A stretch of DNA of 64,000 nt from Artemia franciscana (lineage: Eukaryota > Arthropoda > Branchiopoda > Anostraca > Artemiidae). How positions within the stretch are numbered: the stretch's first letter is position 1; the number at the start of each line of letters is the position of its first letter. Below are positions 20,216-32,799 of this stretch, piece by piece. The notes below the pieces were generated by a model. That model was given only the letters and a program-made list of their open reading frames with translations, made no database searches and was not told where the DNA came from. A program made the position numbers and the translations under genes. The stretch spans positions 1 to 64,000 of the forward strand of contig NW_027062863.1 in the NCBI RefSeq assembly GCF_032884065.1, written 5' to 3'.

Positions 20216-23200
20216 TCTATATATATAAAAATAAGTTGTCTGTCTGTGTGTCTGTCAGGTGACGTCATGTTTCTGTGTCGACTGACGTCATGAAGTTAGT
20301 TGTCGTCATTTTCGCTATGACGGTGACGTCATTAAAGATATTTAAGACATATATGTTCACGTAGAAATCTATTAATGTTTAAGTTTAAAATGACTTATCG
20401 TTTGGAGCCCAAATCGAAAATCCAGATCAATTTATGTCTACTTTCAAAGTAAAAGGGCAAATTTATCATAGAGCAGGGTCCCTTCTACCATTCTCAGGCG
20501 AGAATCATAAATTTTTACAATTGTACTTCATCAGTGATAGAAATTCTGAATTGAATGCACGTTGCGAAATTTCTCCCAACGTTGAAAGGACAATCGTTTC
20601 CCAATTGCAACATCTTTTCCACGAAAATAATAATTTAATGCGTCTGTTCAAAACAGCCATCGATTTGATGCCTACTGATACGCATAAAATTGTTATTTCC
20701 GCTGACAAAACGCCTCCTGGCCAACATGTGCGTAGATACAATGCTCCAACTATCGACGAAGTGGCAATCGTTATGGTCGGTGATCAGTTTTTACCTCGAG
20801 ATATTATTCTTAATAAGCGAAACGCTCAGTTGTTAAGAATTTCTGAAACTCATCGATGCTACGATGCCCTACAATATCCTATCATTCTTTGGGATGGAGC
20901 CGACGGCTATCACTTTAATATTAAATTGGTGGATCCAGCCACTAACAAAGAAATGAATAAGAAATGCAGTGCAATGCATTATTATTCCTATAGATTAATG
21001 ATTCGACAGGATGAAGAAAATTATATTTTAAAATGCCGTGAATTGTTTCACCAATTTGTCGTTGATATGTATGCTAAAATTGAATCAGAACGTTTGCTAT
21101 ATATCCACCTGAATCAGACCAAGCTCCGCTCTGAACAATACATTCATTTGCGAGATGCAGTTATAAATGACGGTAATACCACAAACGTTGGAAGATTAAC
21201 AATTTTACCTTCGTCATATGCTGGCAGTCCCCGTCATATGCATGAATATGCTCAAGATGCTATTGCGTATGTTCGTCTCTACGGTCGTCCAGATTTATTT
21301 ATTACATTTACATGTAATCAATCTTGGGACGAGATACTGCAGCTTTTACTTCAAAGAGAATCGGCGTTTCATAGGCATGACATTACGGCCCGTGTCTTCC
21401 GGCAAAAGTTGAAATCACTTATAAACTACATAGTAAAACTTGAAGTGTTTGGGTCAGTGTGATGCTGGATTTACTCAGTGGAATGGCAAAAACGAGGTTT
21501 TCCACACGCACATATACTAATCTGGCTACATAAAAAAATTACTTCGAACGAAATTAATGATGTGATTTCCGCTGAAATACCTGATAAAAATGTCGATAAG
21601 GGGTTACATGATATTATTGTAAAAAATATGATACATGGACCTTGCGGTACACTGAACGAAAATTCACCATGCATGGCCAAAGGAAGGTGCACAAAGCAAT
21701 ATCCTCGACTTTTAGTATCCAACACAATTACTGGCAATGATGGTTACCCACAATATAGAAGAAGATCTACTGAAGATGGCGGTAAAACAGCAATAATAAA
21801 GAAGCGTAACGGTACCACCATCGAAGTAGATAACCAGTGGGTTGTTCCATATTCCCCATTATTATCAAAAACATTTAATGCACACATAAACGTTGAATAC
21901 TGTAACTCCGTAAAGGCAATCAAATACATATGTAAATACGTCAACAAAGGCAGTGACATGGCAGATTTTGGCTTGCAGCCCGAAATCAAAGATTTCGACG
22001 AAATCGTACAATATCAGGCTGGAAGATACATAAGCAGTAATGAAGCTGTTTGGCGAATTCTTTCATTTCCGATACATGAACGTAGTCCAGCTGTTGTTCA
22101 CTTAGCGGTACATTTACAGAATGGTCAACGTGTTTATTTCTCGGAAACCAACGTGCAACAAAGAGCCCTGAATCCACCGGATACAAAATTAACAGCTTTT
22201 TTTTCGCTTTGCAAAAATGATTCTTTTGCAAAAAAACTGCTGTATACTGAAGTGCCTTCGTATTACACGTGGAATACTAAAAATAAAGTATTTGAACGTC
22301 GAAAACAGGGTAAGTCAGTTGACGGCCAACCTACCATCTTCAAAGATACCACGATAGGAAGACTCTACACCGTTCACCCCAATCAACATGAATGCTTCTT
22401 TCTACGCCTGCTTTTGGTGAATGTACCCGGTCCGACATCCTTTGAGTATTTGAGAACTGTAAACGGTACTATACATGACACTTACCGTAGTGCATGCCAA
22501 GCTCTGAATTTATTGGAGAATGACCAACACTGGGATAACTGCATCAATGACGCGTGCGAAGCGTCAACCCCAAGTCAAATTCGTGCATTGTTTGGCATCA
22601 TTTTAACAACTTGCTCTCCATCAGCTCCTACAGAGTTATGGGAAAAATATAAGTCAAAAATGTCCGAAGATATACTCCATCGAAAACAGTTAGAGACATC
22701 AGATATGACTTTTGATTTTACATCAGAAATTTATAACTACACTTTAGTTATTATAGAAGATTTGTGCGTACGTATGGCAAACAAACCTCTTCAGGATTTG
22801 GGAATGCCTTCACCTAACCGTATCGCTGCTGTTTCGACATGTGTAGAATTGGATCGTGAACAAAGTTACAGTACGAGTGATCTATTGTCGTATGCACAAA
22901 ATAAAATTTCCAAGTTAACGTCGGAACAAAAAGACATTTATGATACGATAATGCATTGTGTCAATAACAACGTTGGAGAAATTTTCTTTTTGGATGCGCC
23001 AGGAGGTACTGGTAAAACGTTTGTGATAAAACTGATTCTGGCATCAATTCGATCAAAAAATGATATAGCGTTGGCAATTGCGTCGTCCGGAATAGCCGCA
23101 ACATTGCTGCCTGGTGGAAGAACTGCTCATTCCGCTTTGAAATTGCCTCTGAATTTGCATTCTACAGAAACTCCCACGGGCAATATTTCCAAATCATCTG

Positions 23201-24296
23201 GGATGGGTAAAGTATTGCAGCAATGCAAACTTTTTATTTGGGATGAGTGCACAATGGCACACAGAAAATTGCTCGAGGCTCTGGATCAATGCTTGAAAGA
23301 TTTGAGAGGGAAGTCGAAACCCTTTGGCAGCACTTTAATATTGCTTGCGGGAGATTTCAGGCAAACATTACCTATAATACCTAGATCAACTCCTGCAGAC
23401 GAAATGAATGCTTGCCTGAAAAATTCTAATTTATGGGCAAACGTAAAAATATTAAAATTAACTACAAATATGCGTGTCCGATTGCAAAACGATGACTCTG
23501 GTCAAACATTTTCAGATCAATTGCTGGCAATTGGAAACGGAAAGCTCCCAGTAGACTCAATTGCAGGACGTATACAACTACCTGCTGATTTCTGTAATTT
23601 AGTGACGTCCAAAAATGAATTGATTGAAAAAGTATTTCCGAATATTCTAAGATATTATAAAAATAATAAATGGCTAAGTGAAAGAGCGAGTCTCGCACCC
23701 AAAAATATAGACGTCCAAGAAATCAACAATATTGTTTTGACCAAGATTCGAGACCAGGCAGTCCTTTACAAGTCAGTCGACACAGTTTTGGAACCAAATG
23801 AAGCGGTTAATTATCCATCTGAATTTTCCAATTCCATAGAACTTTCAGGGTTTCCACCACACGTGCTACAACTAAAAATAGGCGTACCAATAATACTTTT
23901 AAGAAATATCAACCCACCAAAGCTTTGCAATGGCACGCGACTTGCCGTAAAAAAAACAATGGAAAACCTAATAGAGGCCACAATCTTGACAGGGCCTTTT
24001 GAGGGTGAGGCTGTTCTTATTCCTCGCATTCCCATGATTCCAACGGATCTGCCTTTTCAATTTAAAAGATTGTAATTCCCAATTCGATTAGCATTTGCAA
24101 TCACCATTAACAAAGCTCAAGGTTAATCATTAGAAAAATGTGGTATAGATCTTAATACTGATTGTTTTTCCCATGGACAATTGTACGTTGCATGTTCGAG
24201 GGTCGGTAAACCTGACAATCTATTTATATGCAGCGACAATTGGACAGCGAAGAATGTTGTATATTCGCAAGTTTTACGCAGTTAATTTGTATTGTA
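20216..24296 (+). mobile_element. Helitron with Rep-helicase frame (5' end present, 3' end not found)
   Basis: The 5' terminus TCTATATATATAAAAATAAG follows an AT run, with a subterminal region rich in TGACGTCAT motifs. A Rep-helicase frame follows at 20434-24285. The expected 3' hairpin and CTRR are absent. Instead the sequence passes into a TATC run and another Helitron 5' end near 24297-24313, so the 3' part was probably lost or replaced. Only about 217 bp separate the 5' terminus from the first recognisable coding motif, so the N-terminal zinc-finger-like region of full Helitron proteins appears missing. Confidence 0.85.
20434..24285 (+). pseudogene. Helitron Rep-helicase, nearly intact with three in-frame stops
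   Basis: This is the rolling-circle replication initiator and PIF1-type helicase of a Helitron. One frame of about 1,283 codons is interrupted by a TGA at 21460 and TAAs at 24073 and 24124, each consistent with a C-to-T change; there is no internal frameshift. Rep part: QIYHRAGSLLP near the start, RPDLFITFTCNQSW at about 21289, the His motif FPHAHILIWL at about 21500 and the paired-Tyr motif YICKYVNKG at about 21924. Helicase part: Walker A GGTGKT at 23002-23019, IWDECTM at about 23240, AGDFRQTLP, TTNMRVR, FPPHVLQLKIGVP, and the last motif AITINKAQG...LYVACSRV in the stretch after 24075. In-frame codons before the ATG read FGAQIENPDQF, typical of longer proteins, so the true N-terminus is missing; an ATG at 20390 is one base out of frame. 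Confidence 0.9.
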
Positions 24297-24765
24297 TCTA
24301 TCTATCTATCTATCTATATAAAAACGAGTTGTGTGTATGCATGTTTGTTTGCTTGTAAAAAGAGCGTTTGCATATGACGTCATTATTAGTACATACGGCT
24401 TTGTATATGCACAGACAATGGGAAAGCCAAGAATGTTGTATATTCGCAATTTTTACGTAGTTTAACTCCTGCAGACGAAATGAATGCTTGCCTGAAAAAT
24501 TCTAATTTATGGGCACACGTAAAAATATTAAAATTAACTACAAATATGCGTGTCCGATTGCAAAACGATGACTCTGGACAAACATTTTCAGATCAATTGC
24601 TGGCAATTGGAAACGGAAAGCTCCCAGTAGTGGGAAAGCCAAGAATGTTGTATATTCGCAATTTTTACGTAGTTTGAAAGACATATATAAATCTATCTAT
24701 ATTCACAGGTGGGACACAGGGACACAACTACAATGGCGCGTAACTAATATTGCGCGTAACGATAT
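24297..24765 (+). mobile_element. Defective Helitron with a copied helicase fragment
   Basis: A second Helitron-like 5' end (TCTATCTATATAAAAACGAG, near 24309) is followed by a TGACGTCAT motif. Two copies of GGGAAAGCCAAGAATGTTG (about 24420 and 24630) flank a piece of helicase coding sequence. GGACACAACTACAATGGCGC then resembles a Helitron 3' subterminal region, but the terminal hairpin is lost in the TA microsatellite. Confidence 0.65.
24467..24628 (+). pseudogene. Copied internal fragment of the Helitron helicase
   Basis: About 160 bp matches 23393-23553 with about two differences. It encodes part of the helicase from MNACLKNSNLW through [14 protein letters not shown] to GNGKLPV. It lies between two short direct repeats. 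Confidence 0.88.
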
Positions 24766-24990
<225 letters not shown>

Positions 24991-24993
<3 letters not shown>

Positions 24994-25229
24994 CATTTAT
25001 ATTCCCTGTGTCCCAGTCGTCATTTGTGTCCCAGTATCCGAGTCTGTAATCTCTCTTTGAGTGTCCCGGTCGTCATTTATATTCCCTCTGTCCCGGTATT
25101 CAATTTCCAGTTTTTATATTCTAGTTTGTTTTCTTTTATATATATAGAAGATATAATCTGGCGTAACAGACATAGTGTAACAGACATAACAGACAGACAA
25201 CTTATTATTATATATATATAAAAGATAGA
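24991..25229 (-). mobile_element. Helitron 5' region, opposite orientation
   Basis: On the minus strand, starting near 25229, the sequence reads TCTATCTTTTATATATATAT and then AATAAGTTGTCTGTCTG, as at the two plus-strand Helitron 5' ends. It continues through repeated GGGACAC and TGACGACCGGGACA motifs. It converges on the TA tract with the preceding plus-strand element. Confidence 0.6.
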
Positions 25230-27613
25230 TTAGGAAGAAGATGTCACGATTTTTTAAAAGTTTAGAAAATAAGAGACTGGCCTGAACAACTAAATAATGA
25301 GACAAAAGTATTCTGAACAGGTTGGATAGAGATTAGACCTAAGAAGAATGACAGCATGTCAGAGAAAATTTTGTATCGACAGAAGTGATGGGAAAATTGA
25401 AGAAATTAATATGGAAGATTGGCATGCAGACACTATGTCCCAGGATATAATAATGAAACAGGTAAGAACAACTTTTTTTATTTTGATTGCATAAAGATCA
25501 AACAGAGACTAAGAAGCAGTCTTCAACAGATAAAGTATGAAGACTCAAAAGAACAAAAACTGACACTTCCGGCAACAAATCCCTAAATCCATAGAATAAG
25601 AGAAGTTGACCCTCAGCTGCTCCAAAGGTATGTAGTGGGGATGAGTGATAAGTTGTCTAGGTATAAAGTCGAAACGCTCTTCATACAGAACATAGTCTAT
25701 GTTCCTTTTCATTTCAACCTATCTCATGACATTTATTGCCAAGAAAATTTTACTATCGTTATCCAGTTCTGCACTTTTTTTCAGCCATATTTGTTCATAA
25801 TGATAATGAGGGAAATGAATAAAAGAGAAAAAATATGGACTAAACAAAAACTAAATGGTGGATATATCTTACCCCCTTTATCCGTGTCTTTGTTGACATG
25901 GATAGAACTAAACTCGTCTTACAATCCAAGATTAAAATGTTGGAAGCTAGAGCGATGAAAGTGATCAAGCATAGTTTCAAAGATAATTTCTTTTAATTAA
26001 GATTATTTGGACATAAGCTACACAAAATAAGTATGCACTGTTCGGTCAGTCGTCATAATCATTTTTTAATTTTATGCACTCTAAACTAACTCGTAATTCT
26101 TAAGGCATGCTGGGCTTGGAAATGTAAAAGATCAAAAAAATTGATGCAGTCATCTTTGCTGTTAATAAAAACATATTTCTATATAGACAGAATTGATTGT
26201 AAAATAAGTCTTGTTACATCTATCTATCAATATTTGTTTTCTACAGTTCAGAATTAAGTTCAAAATATTAATTTTAATCACAAAATTTTACATTGGGAAA
26301 GAACATAAAAAAGAATCGAAAAATATGTTCGCCTTGTTTTGATATCAGTTATAAAATCTCGTGTACATGGAACTACCACAACCGACTCCTTATACTACAG
26401 TTTTTTTCTTCTGTTGGCTTGCATGCTATGATTTTAATATTAACATGGCCACTATATTAAATGTTTAACTAAATGAAGTCTCATTTTCATTTTTTCGAAA
26501 AGTTATCGATAGAAACTACAAAAAGACTTGATAAGAAAACATGATTTGCAAATAACAATATTGAAGTTTACTTCTACATTTAGAAACCTTGGTAGGAGAA
26601 GCACGGTCTCATGACATTTACTGCTATTGGCCCATGGTCGACATATTCTACAAGTAAGCGACTTTACAGCTAATCCATAAGTCCAAACTATTACTCACAA
26701 GCACAGGCTAACTGTTACACTTTTGTACAATTAATTTCTAAGGTCAAAGCAGTTTTCTAAACGGGAAGTTTGAGAACTACTCTTTCCTCTAGTCACTTGC
26801 TGCGAATTTATGCTTAAATTCTATGAAAACCCCGAAGGTCGTGACAAAAGAAACTGTGCCTCGTTGGGCTTTAACAAACAACATAAATGCTCCCTCTCTG
26901 TACTCAATACCTCAAATTCATCCTTGCTCATCTGAGAATGATGTCGCTAGGCGTCTCGCAACAGCTCTTGCAACCAAACTGTGATTCTGCTAACATCACG
27001 CCATTTTTTCAAAGGGATTTCAAAACCACTCGGTGACTCAATGACATTTTTTTCCTTAAATCAAAAATATATTTATTAACCCAGTGTCCTTCAGTAGAGG
27101 CCATTTACTAAATATTTACCCAACAAAGAAAAATGCTTTAAAGGGAAGTGGAGGGAGAATGTTTGATACCTAATGCTGCTAATTTTACTCATAGATATCA
27201 TTTTCGAAACATTTAATCTAAGAAGCCTTATTCAGAGAGTTTTCAGAATGTTCTTTTGGGAAAATAAAGAATTAAAAGAATGCTTGGAAAAATCTAGTCT
27301 AGGCTATATTAAATAAGGAGAAAAACAATAAAATTCTATATGTTTATTGGTTCAATTCTCCCACCCACCACCAGATGTGGCCTTTCTAATTGGATGAGCC
27401 GTTATTTATGTAACAGCTGAAAAGCGGAAAGTAACAGCGGCAGACAAACACAGGGAGATGTGGAACATCCAGTGCACATTGTGTAAATATATAGGACATT
27501 TCATAACTAAAAAGGAAGAGTCAGAACGCACTATTTGAACCCTTTATTTCATGTTCTTTTCAAATATAATAATCCAAGTAATTTTATATGCACCGCCCCT
27601 CACTAATAGTTTA
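25230..27613. other. Apparently unique DNA with no recognised gene
   Basis: I saw no repeat family from the rest of the window here. It holds only short frames. One at 25330-25451 reads MTACQRKFCIDRSDG up to CAG followed by GTAAGA, which looks like a splice donor. A 107-residue frame at 25635-25958 has no recognisable domain. A 53-residue frame is listed separately. A host gene exon is possible but unsupported. Confidence 0.4.
26823..26984 (+). CDS. Small unassigned ORF (53 aa)
   Basis: The ATG frame reads MKTPKVVTKETVPRW through YSIPQIHPCSSEN and RRLATALATKL, then TGA. Composition looks more protein-like than neighbouring frames, but I recognise no family, and it may be an exon fragment or chance. 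Confidence 0.2.
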   Translation: MKTPKVVTKETVPRWALTNNINAPSLYSIPQIHPCSSENDVARRLATALATKL

Positions 27614-27712
27614 ATCTATATATATAAAAATAAGTTGTCTGTGTTTGTATGTGTGTGTGTGTGTGTCTGTCGAGTGACGTCATGTTTGTGTGTCGACTGA
27701 CGTCATGTTTAT
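27614..27712 (+). mobile_element. Helitron 5' end fragment
   Basis: It begins TCTATATATATAAAAATAAG and then has a TG-rich microsatellite and two TGACGTCAT motifs. It is nearly the same as the 5' end at 20216, but breaks off after about 100 bp. Confidence 0.8.
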
Positions 27713-27939
27713 ACAATAGATAGGATAGCAATACAACAATAATATAGATAGGAATACAATAGAAAAGGATAGAATATACTTTATTCTCTAAATTAGCACG
27801 AAGAGCAATCAAATTAAATGCACAGTAGCAGTGTAAAAGGCAGGACTGCAACAAAATAGAAACGGTATAACGAAACAATAAGGAATTAAGAAATAAAAGA
27901 AAAAAAAGGTAAAGGATGCGGCACTAGACCCTTAATGTC
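27713..27939. other. AT-rich stretch, no gene seen
   Basis: Short ATAGATAGGAATACAATAG-like reiterations between the Helitron fragment and the array-bearing element. No coding signal. Confidence 0.5.
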
Positions 27940-29667
27940 CGTTAACGGTCACCCTTTCGTAAGTAACAAATACCTCAATTTTCAACCCCCCCCCCCCAAT
28001 TCCACCAAAGAGAGCAGATCCGGTCCAGTTATGTCAGTCACGTATCTTAGACAGGTTCCTATTCTTTCCGTCCAGTTTCATCCTGATCTCACCGCTTTAA
28101 GTATTTTCTAAGATTTCCGGTCCCCCCAACTGCCCCCCCCACAATTAACCTTGATCCGGTTGAGATTTAAAATAAGAGATCTGAGTTACGAGGTCCTTCT
28201 AAATATGAAGTTTCATGAAGATTCGATCACTCCTTCGTAAGTTAAAAATACATCATTTTTTCTTATTTCTCAGAATTGCCCCCCCCCCCCCAATAGAGCG
28301 GATCCGTTCCGATTATGTAAATCACGTATGTAAGACTTCTACTTATTTTTCCAACCAAGTTTCATCCCGATCCCTCCAATCTAATCGTTTTCCATCATTT
28401 TAGGTTTCCCCACCCCACTTCCCCCAATGTCACCAGATCCGGTGAGGACTTAAAATAAGAGCTTTGAGACACAATATCCTTCTAAACATAAATTTCATTG
28501 AGATCCGATCACCTGTTCGTAAGTTAAAAATACCTCATTTTTTCTAATTTTCAGAATTAACCCCTCCCCCAACTACCCCAAAGAGAGTGGATCCGTTCTG
28601 GTTATGTCAATCATGTATCTAGGACTCGTGATTGTTTTTCCCACCAAGTTTCAACCCGATCCCTCCACTCTAAGTGTTTTCCAAGTTTTAGGTTTCCCCC
28701 TCCCAACTCCCCCCCCCCGTCACCAGATCCGGTCGGGATTTAAAATGAGAGCTCTAAGACATAGTATCCTTCTAAACATCAAATTTCATTGAGATCCGAT
28801 CAGCCGTTCGTAAGTTAAAAATACCTCATTTTTTCTAATCTTTCAGAATTACCCCCCCCCCCCCCCAACTACCCCAAAGAGAGCGGATCCGTTCCTACTA
28901 TGTCAATCATGTATCTGGGACTTGTGCTTATTTTTTCCATCAAGTTTCATCCCGATCCCTCCCTCCCACTCTAAGTGTTTTCGAAGATTATAGGTTTCCC
29001 CCCTCCAACTCCCCCCAATGTCATCAGATCCGGTCGGGATTTAAAGTAAGAGCTCTGATACACAATATTATTCCAAACATCAAATTTCATTAAGATCCAA
29101 TCACCCGCTCATAAGTTAAAAATACTTAATTTTTTTCTATTTTTCCGAATAAACCGGCCCCCCACTCCCCCCCCCCGATGGTCAAATCGGGAAAACGACT
29201 ATTCTTAATTTAAGCTGGTCCCGTCCCTAATACGCCTGCCAAATTCCATCGTCCTTGCTTACCTGGAAGTGCCTAAAGTAGCAAAACCGGGACTTTAGGT
29301 TTCCCTCCTCCAACTTCCCCCAATTTCATCAGATCCGGTCGAAATTCAAAATAAGAGCTCTGAGACACAATATCATTCCAAACATCAAACTTCATTAAGA
29401 TCCAATCACCCACTCATATGTTAAAATACTTCATTTTTTCTATTTTTTCCGAATTAATCGGCCCCCACTCCCCCCCCCCAAATGGTCGAATCGGGAAATG
29501 ACTATTTCTAATTAAATCTGGTACAGTCCCTGATACGTCTGGCAAATTTCATCGTCCTAGCTTACCTGGAAGTGCCTAAAGTAGCAAAACCGGGACCGAC
29601 AGACAGACAAACCGACAGAATTGGCGATTGCTATATGTCACTTGGTTAATACCAAGTGCCATAAAAA
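27940..29667 (+). mobile_element. Array-bearing element, copy I (5'-truncated)
   Basis: About six divergent direct repeats of 276-305 bp, each with TTCGTAAGTTAAAAATACC, a long C run, AGAGAGCGGATCCG, AGTTTCATCCCGATCCCTCC and TTTAAAATAAGAGCTCTGAG. A unique tail follows with GGAAGTGCCTAAAGTAGC, GACCGACAGACAGAC and a terminal hairpin CACTTGGT-TAAT-ACCAAGTG, then CCATAAAAA. The 5' head seen in other copies is missing. No protein is encoded. The structure (head, internal tandem array, 3' hairpin) recalls non-autonomous Helentron-type elements. Confidence 0.78.
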
Positions 29668-30430
29668 GCAAACACAGATAGTCCGATTGAGTAAGAGGCG
29701 AATCTGGCATAAGTCCTTATTAGGATTGTATAAAAATGATGACAGTTTATTTGTTAATAGATAGGTCTATCTATCATCCGTCCACGCGTCATTCCTAGGG
29801 CAGAACTAAGGTAGATAGTCATATACCTGAGATTGTGATAGAATCTATATTTTTTCTAAATGTTTGCTTAAATACCACGGGTAATTGACATAAGACCGTT
29901 ATATTGCCTGGAATGAGAGGTAAACGATGGCACGCGTACCTATGGTCTTAGGCAGGTTGACAAATAATTTAAAATTGACACAGGACCGTTAATCTGCATG
30001 GAATGGCACGCAAACAAGCGTCCAAAGCCAAATTGGGCCTATCCGCAATAAGTGTCAGGCAAGGCGATTGATTCAGTTCATAAACTTAGACATGTGCACT
30101 AATAAAAACTCAATTCAATGGTAGTTGACCAACAAGTTGCCAGGAATTGCAAAGGAAAATTTTCCGGACCATCTAGCATTTACTGTTCCTTCACGTGTCT
30201 TTCGAACGTCTATGGTCTGCTTTTTGTTCACAAATTGAGATTCACTGTTTACCATTTGACTAATTTTGCTTTATTATAAGTCTCAGAAATAAAAGCCGAA
30301 AGCTATAGCGAGAGGTGATTTATTTTTGACACTGACGTCAATTTTCAGTCTAAAAAGTTACCGATGCTCTCACAAGTAAAATTCGTATCCAGCTGACATG
30401 GTTATGACATGGGGCATAAAACAAATTGAA
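29668..30430. other. Unassigned DNA with a short diverged duplication
   Basis: Two related blocks about 90 bp apart (ATTGACATAAGACCGTTA near 29887 and ATTGACACAGGACCGTTA near 29975). No gene is recognisable. Confidence 0.45.
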
Positions 30431-30739
30431 ATTATGGCAGATATTGGCTGTTGCCTTCTCAATACCCCGCTCTTTACGCTAAAGTTTGACCTTTAATCCC
30501 AATTCTTTAAGAACTATTCCTGAAACACAATGCCGTTCAGGGTAAAAATCAGGGCCTTTTTTAAAAGTACTAAAAAACGTTAATATGAAGAGAGACATAC
30601 TGAGTAGGGGGTATCCCCCCTAGTATACGACGTAATTTAAGTCCGTCTTAAGTTTAACATTATTCTATACTTTCATTAGAAAAAAAACTTATTTTTCTTC
30701 TGAAGCAGGCGTAGTTAAAGTTTTTTTTTTAATTTTGTT
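30431..30739. repeat. Fragment of the palindromic composite family
   Basis: AATACCCCGCTCTTTACGCT and the following TTAAGAACTATTCCTGAA match modules of the composite family. A GTACTAAAAAACGTTAATAT stretch follows. Confidence 0.55.
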
Positions 30740-31390
30740 TAGTGTAGTTAAAAGTCATTAAAATTATGTCTATAAGGATGAAAATATTCCCCCCTCCCCA
30801 CACATCCTTCAGGGAAAGGGTTGTAAGTTATGCCCTGGGGACATATAAGGTTTTTATAGAGCGTGTGGTCGTAAAAGGCTCGTAAAGGGCTTATTAGATT
30901 GGTAATCAGAAGTTCTAGTTCCATGTTTTGAGAAAGGTATTTTTCAGTATAATTGAAAGGTCTTGAAATTTTGTCTCTGAGGATGAACCCCCCCCCCAGA
31001 GTTCTGACACGCCTCCCAATGGTTTGTAAGTTATGCCCCGAGGGCATATAAGGTTTTTTTTTAATAGAAAGTGTGGTCGTAAAAACTTCGAAATAGGCTC
31101 ATTCGAATGGAAATCAGATGTTCTAGTACCCTTTTTATGAGTCAAATTGAATGGAGGAAAGCCCCTCCCCCTTTTTTAAATTTTCCACAAATGTATCCGA
31201 TAGGAATTTGAGGCATTTGTTCTAAAACAGTTCAAAGATCGTATAATAAGGAATTTAAGGCTGACAGAATCCCCCAGTGTCTGGGGTTAAGGATTGTAAG
31301 TTATGTGTCCCAGGGCATATAAGGGCATATGGAACGGGAGGTCGTATGAACTTTGAATCGGAGAAAGCTCATTTGATTGGAGGCGATAAA
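30740..31390. repeat. Diverged tandem units of ~200-270 bp
   Basis: Three related units are marked by GTAAGTTATG (about 30823, 31026, 31296), GGGCATATAAGG and GTGGTCGTAAAA. A weaker fourth match is near 32395-32470. No coding sequence. Confidence 0.6.
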
Positions 31391-32799
31391 TGAAGCTCCT
31401 GATTGTGTACCGCTACAAGAAAATGTATATGTAAGTGAACAGGTGTTTTTAATCGACGAGAATCATCAAGGATTTCTGAGGATATTGCGATGGGAAATAT
31501 TGATCTTTTGTTGGACCTATCATAAAGAACAAGTGGTTACTTACTTTTTTTATTGGTCTTTTACTTGCCGTTTTACCAAAAAACACAACAAACATCAAAC
31601 GACAATGTTCTTTTGCTGGATTCTTATCATTTTTTAAAAGTTTCAATTACTATTATGTAAACAATGGGCGAAATTCATAACGTATAGGCCTTTCCCCACG
31701 GACTCTGGACGTCATACACCTAAAGACATAATCATTTGATCTTTCAACTATACTTTCAACATACGGTTGGCTTGCATAGCTTATAGTCCTTGCCCCCGGG
31801 ACTGCGGTGTGGGGTGTCAGCCTTGAAGGCATAGTTAATTGCCCTTTAGAGTGTTTTGAACAAACGATTTACTTAAAACTTTGATCGGATGTACTTGAGG
31901 AAAAAGGCGTAAGGGGATACCGTATAAAAAGGGTATACCTTTTTGAATACCGTAAGATATAGCATTGGCTCTTAATAAATTTTGTGCTCAGCTGTTAATT
32001 GATCTTTAAATCAACTGTTAATCTTAACATAAAATATATACTTCTAATAAAAACCTTCCATACCTTAATAAGTATGAAATTCCAACTTTCCTGATCCATT
32101 GGTCACTCTTCAGGTTCCCACAAGAAACTAAAATCTTCTTTAATTTCTATTCGAAAAATGTCTCACATGCCCGGAGGGTAATAAAGTCAGTTACTATGCC
32201 AGCTTCGATTCATCTTTTTCAATCTTACGCAAATTATGATGGTAAAACTTAAAATTAGGTTAGGCTAGAGTGTTACGCTGGATTAGGTTGGGTTTGGTTA
32301 AATATGGTTTTAAATACTAGAAATGGGTTAAAAGGCTAACCTACCCATGCGATATGGGTATCTATCAGAATGAAAGACACCCATTGTTGAAATATAAGGT
32401 TCTTATGGAACGTATGTGTCATGAACTTTGGAGGACCTATTTGATTGGAAACCAAAAGTTATATTACCTTAGAGTCAATAATAATCATAGGGTGACTGTG
32501 AATGTCCTCCGGAAAATAAATCCTCGCTGGAAGATTATTCCCAAAAACTCTCTTTACCTAAAATTTTCCCGCGAAAAATGTCCGTATGTTTCCAATAACA
32601 TACTGTCTGTAATCAATGGACCCATTACAAAATTTAAAAAGGCACTTCAACTTCTACAATGGGGCTCTCCGACTGTTTTGTAGTTTGGGAGGGAGGGAAA
32701 TACCTCAAAGGGTACATTTTAATGCCAAAACAACATGGCTCTCATTAAGCAATCAAATCATCCTCGATGTATATATATTTTTTTTTTTTTATTTATTTT
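31391..32799. other. Unassigned repeat-like DNA
   Basis: Part of 31700-31930 (TTGCATAGCTTATAGTCC, TTTTGAACAAACGATTTAC) resembles 52390-52520, so it is dispersed sequence. The remainder shows no gene. Frames of 86-109 residues here have no recognisable motif. Confidence 0.45.
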
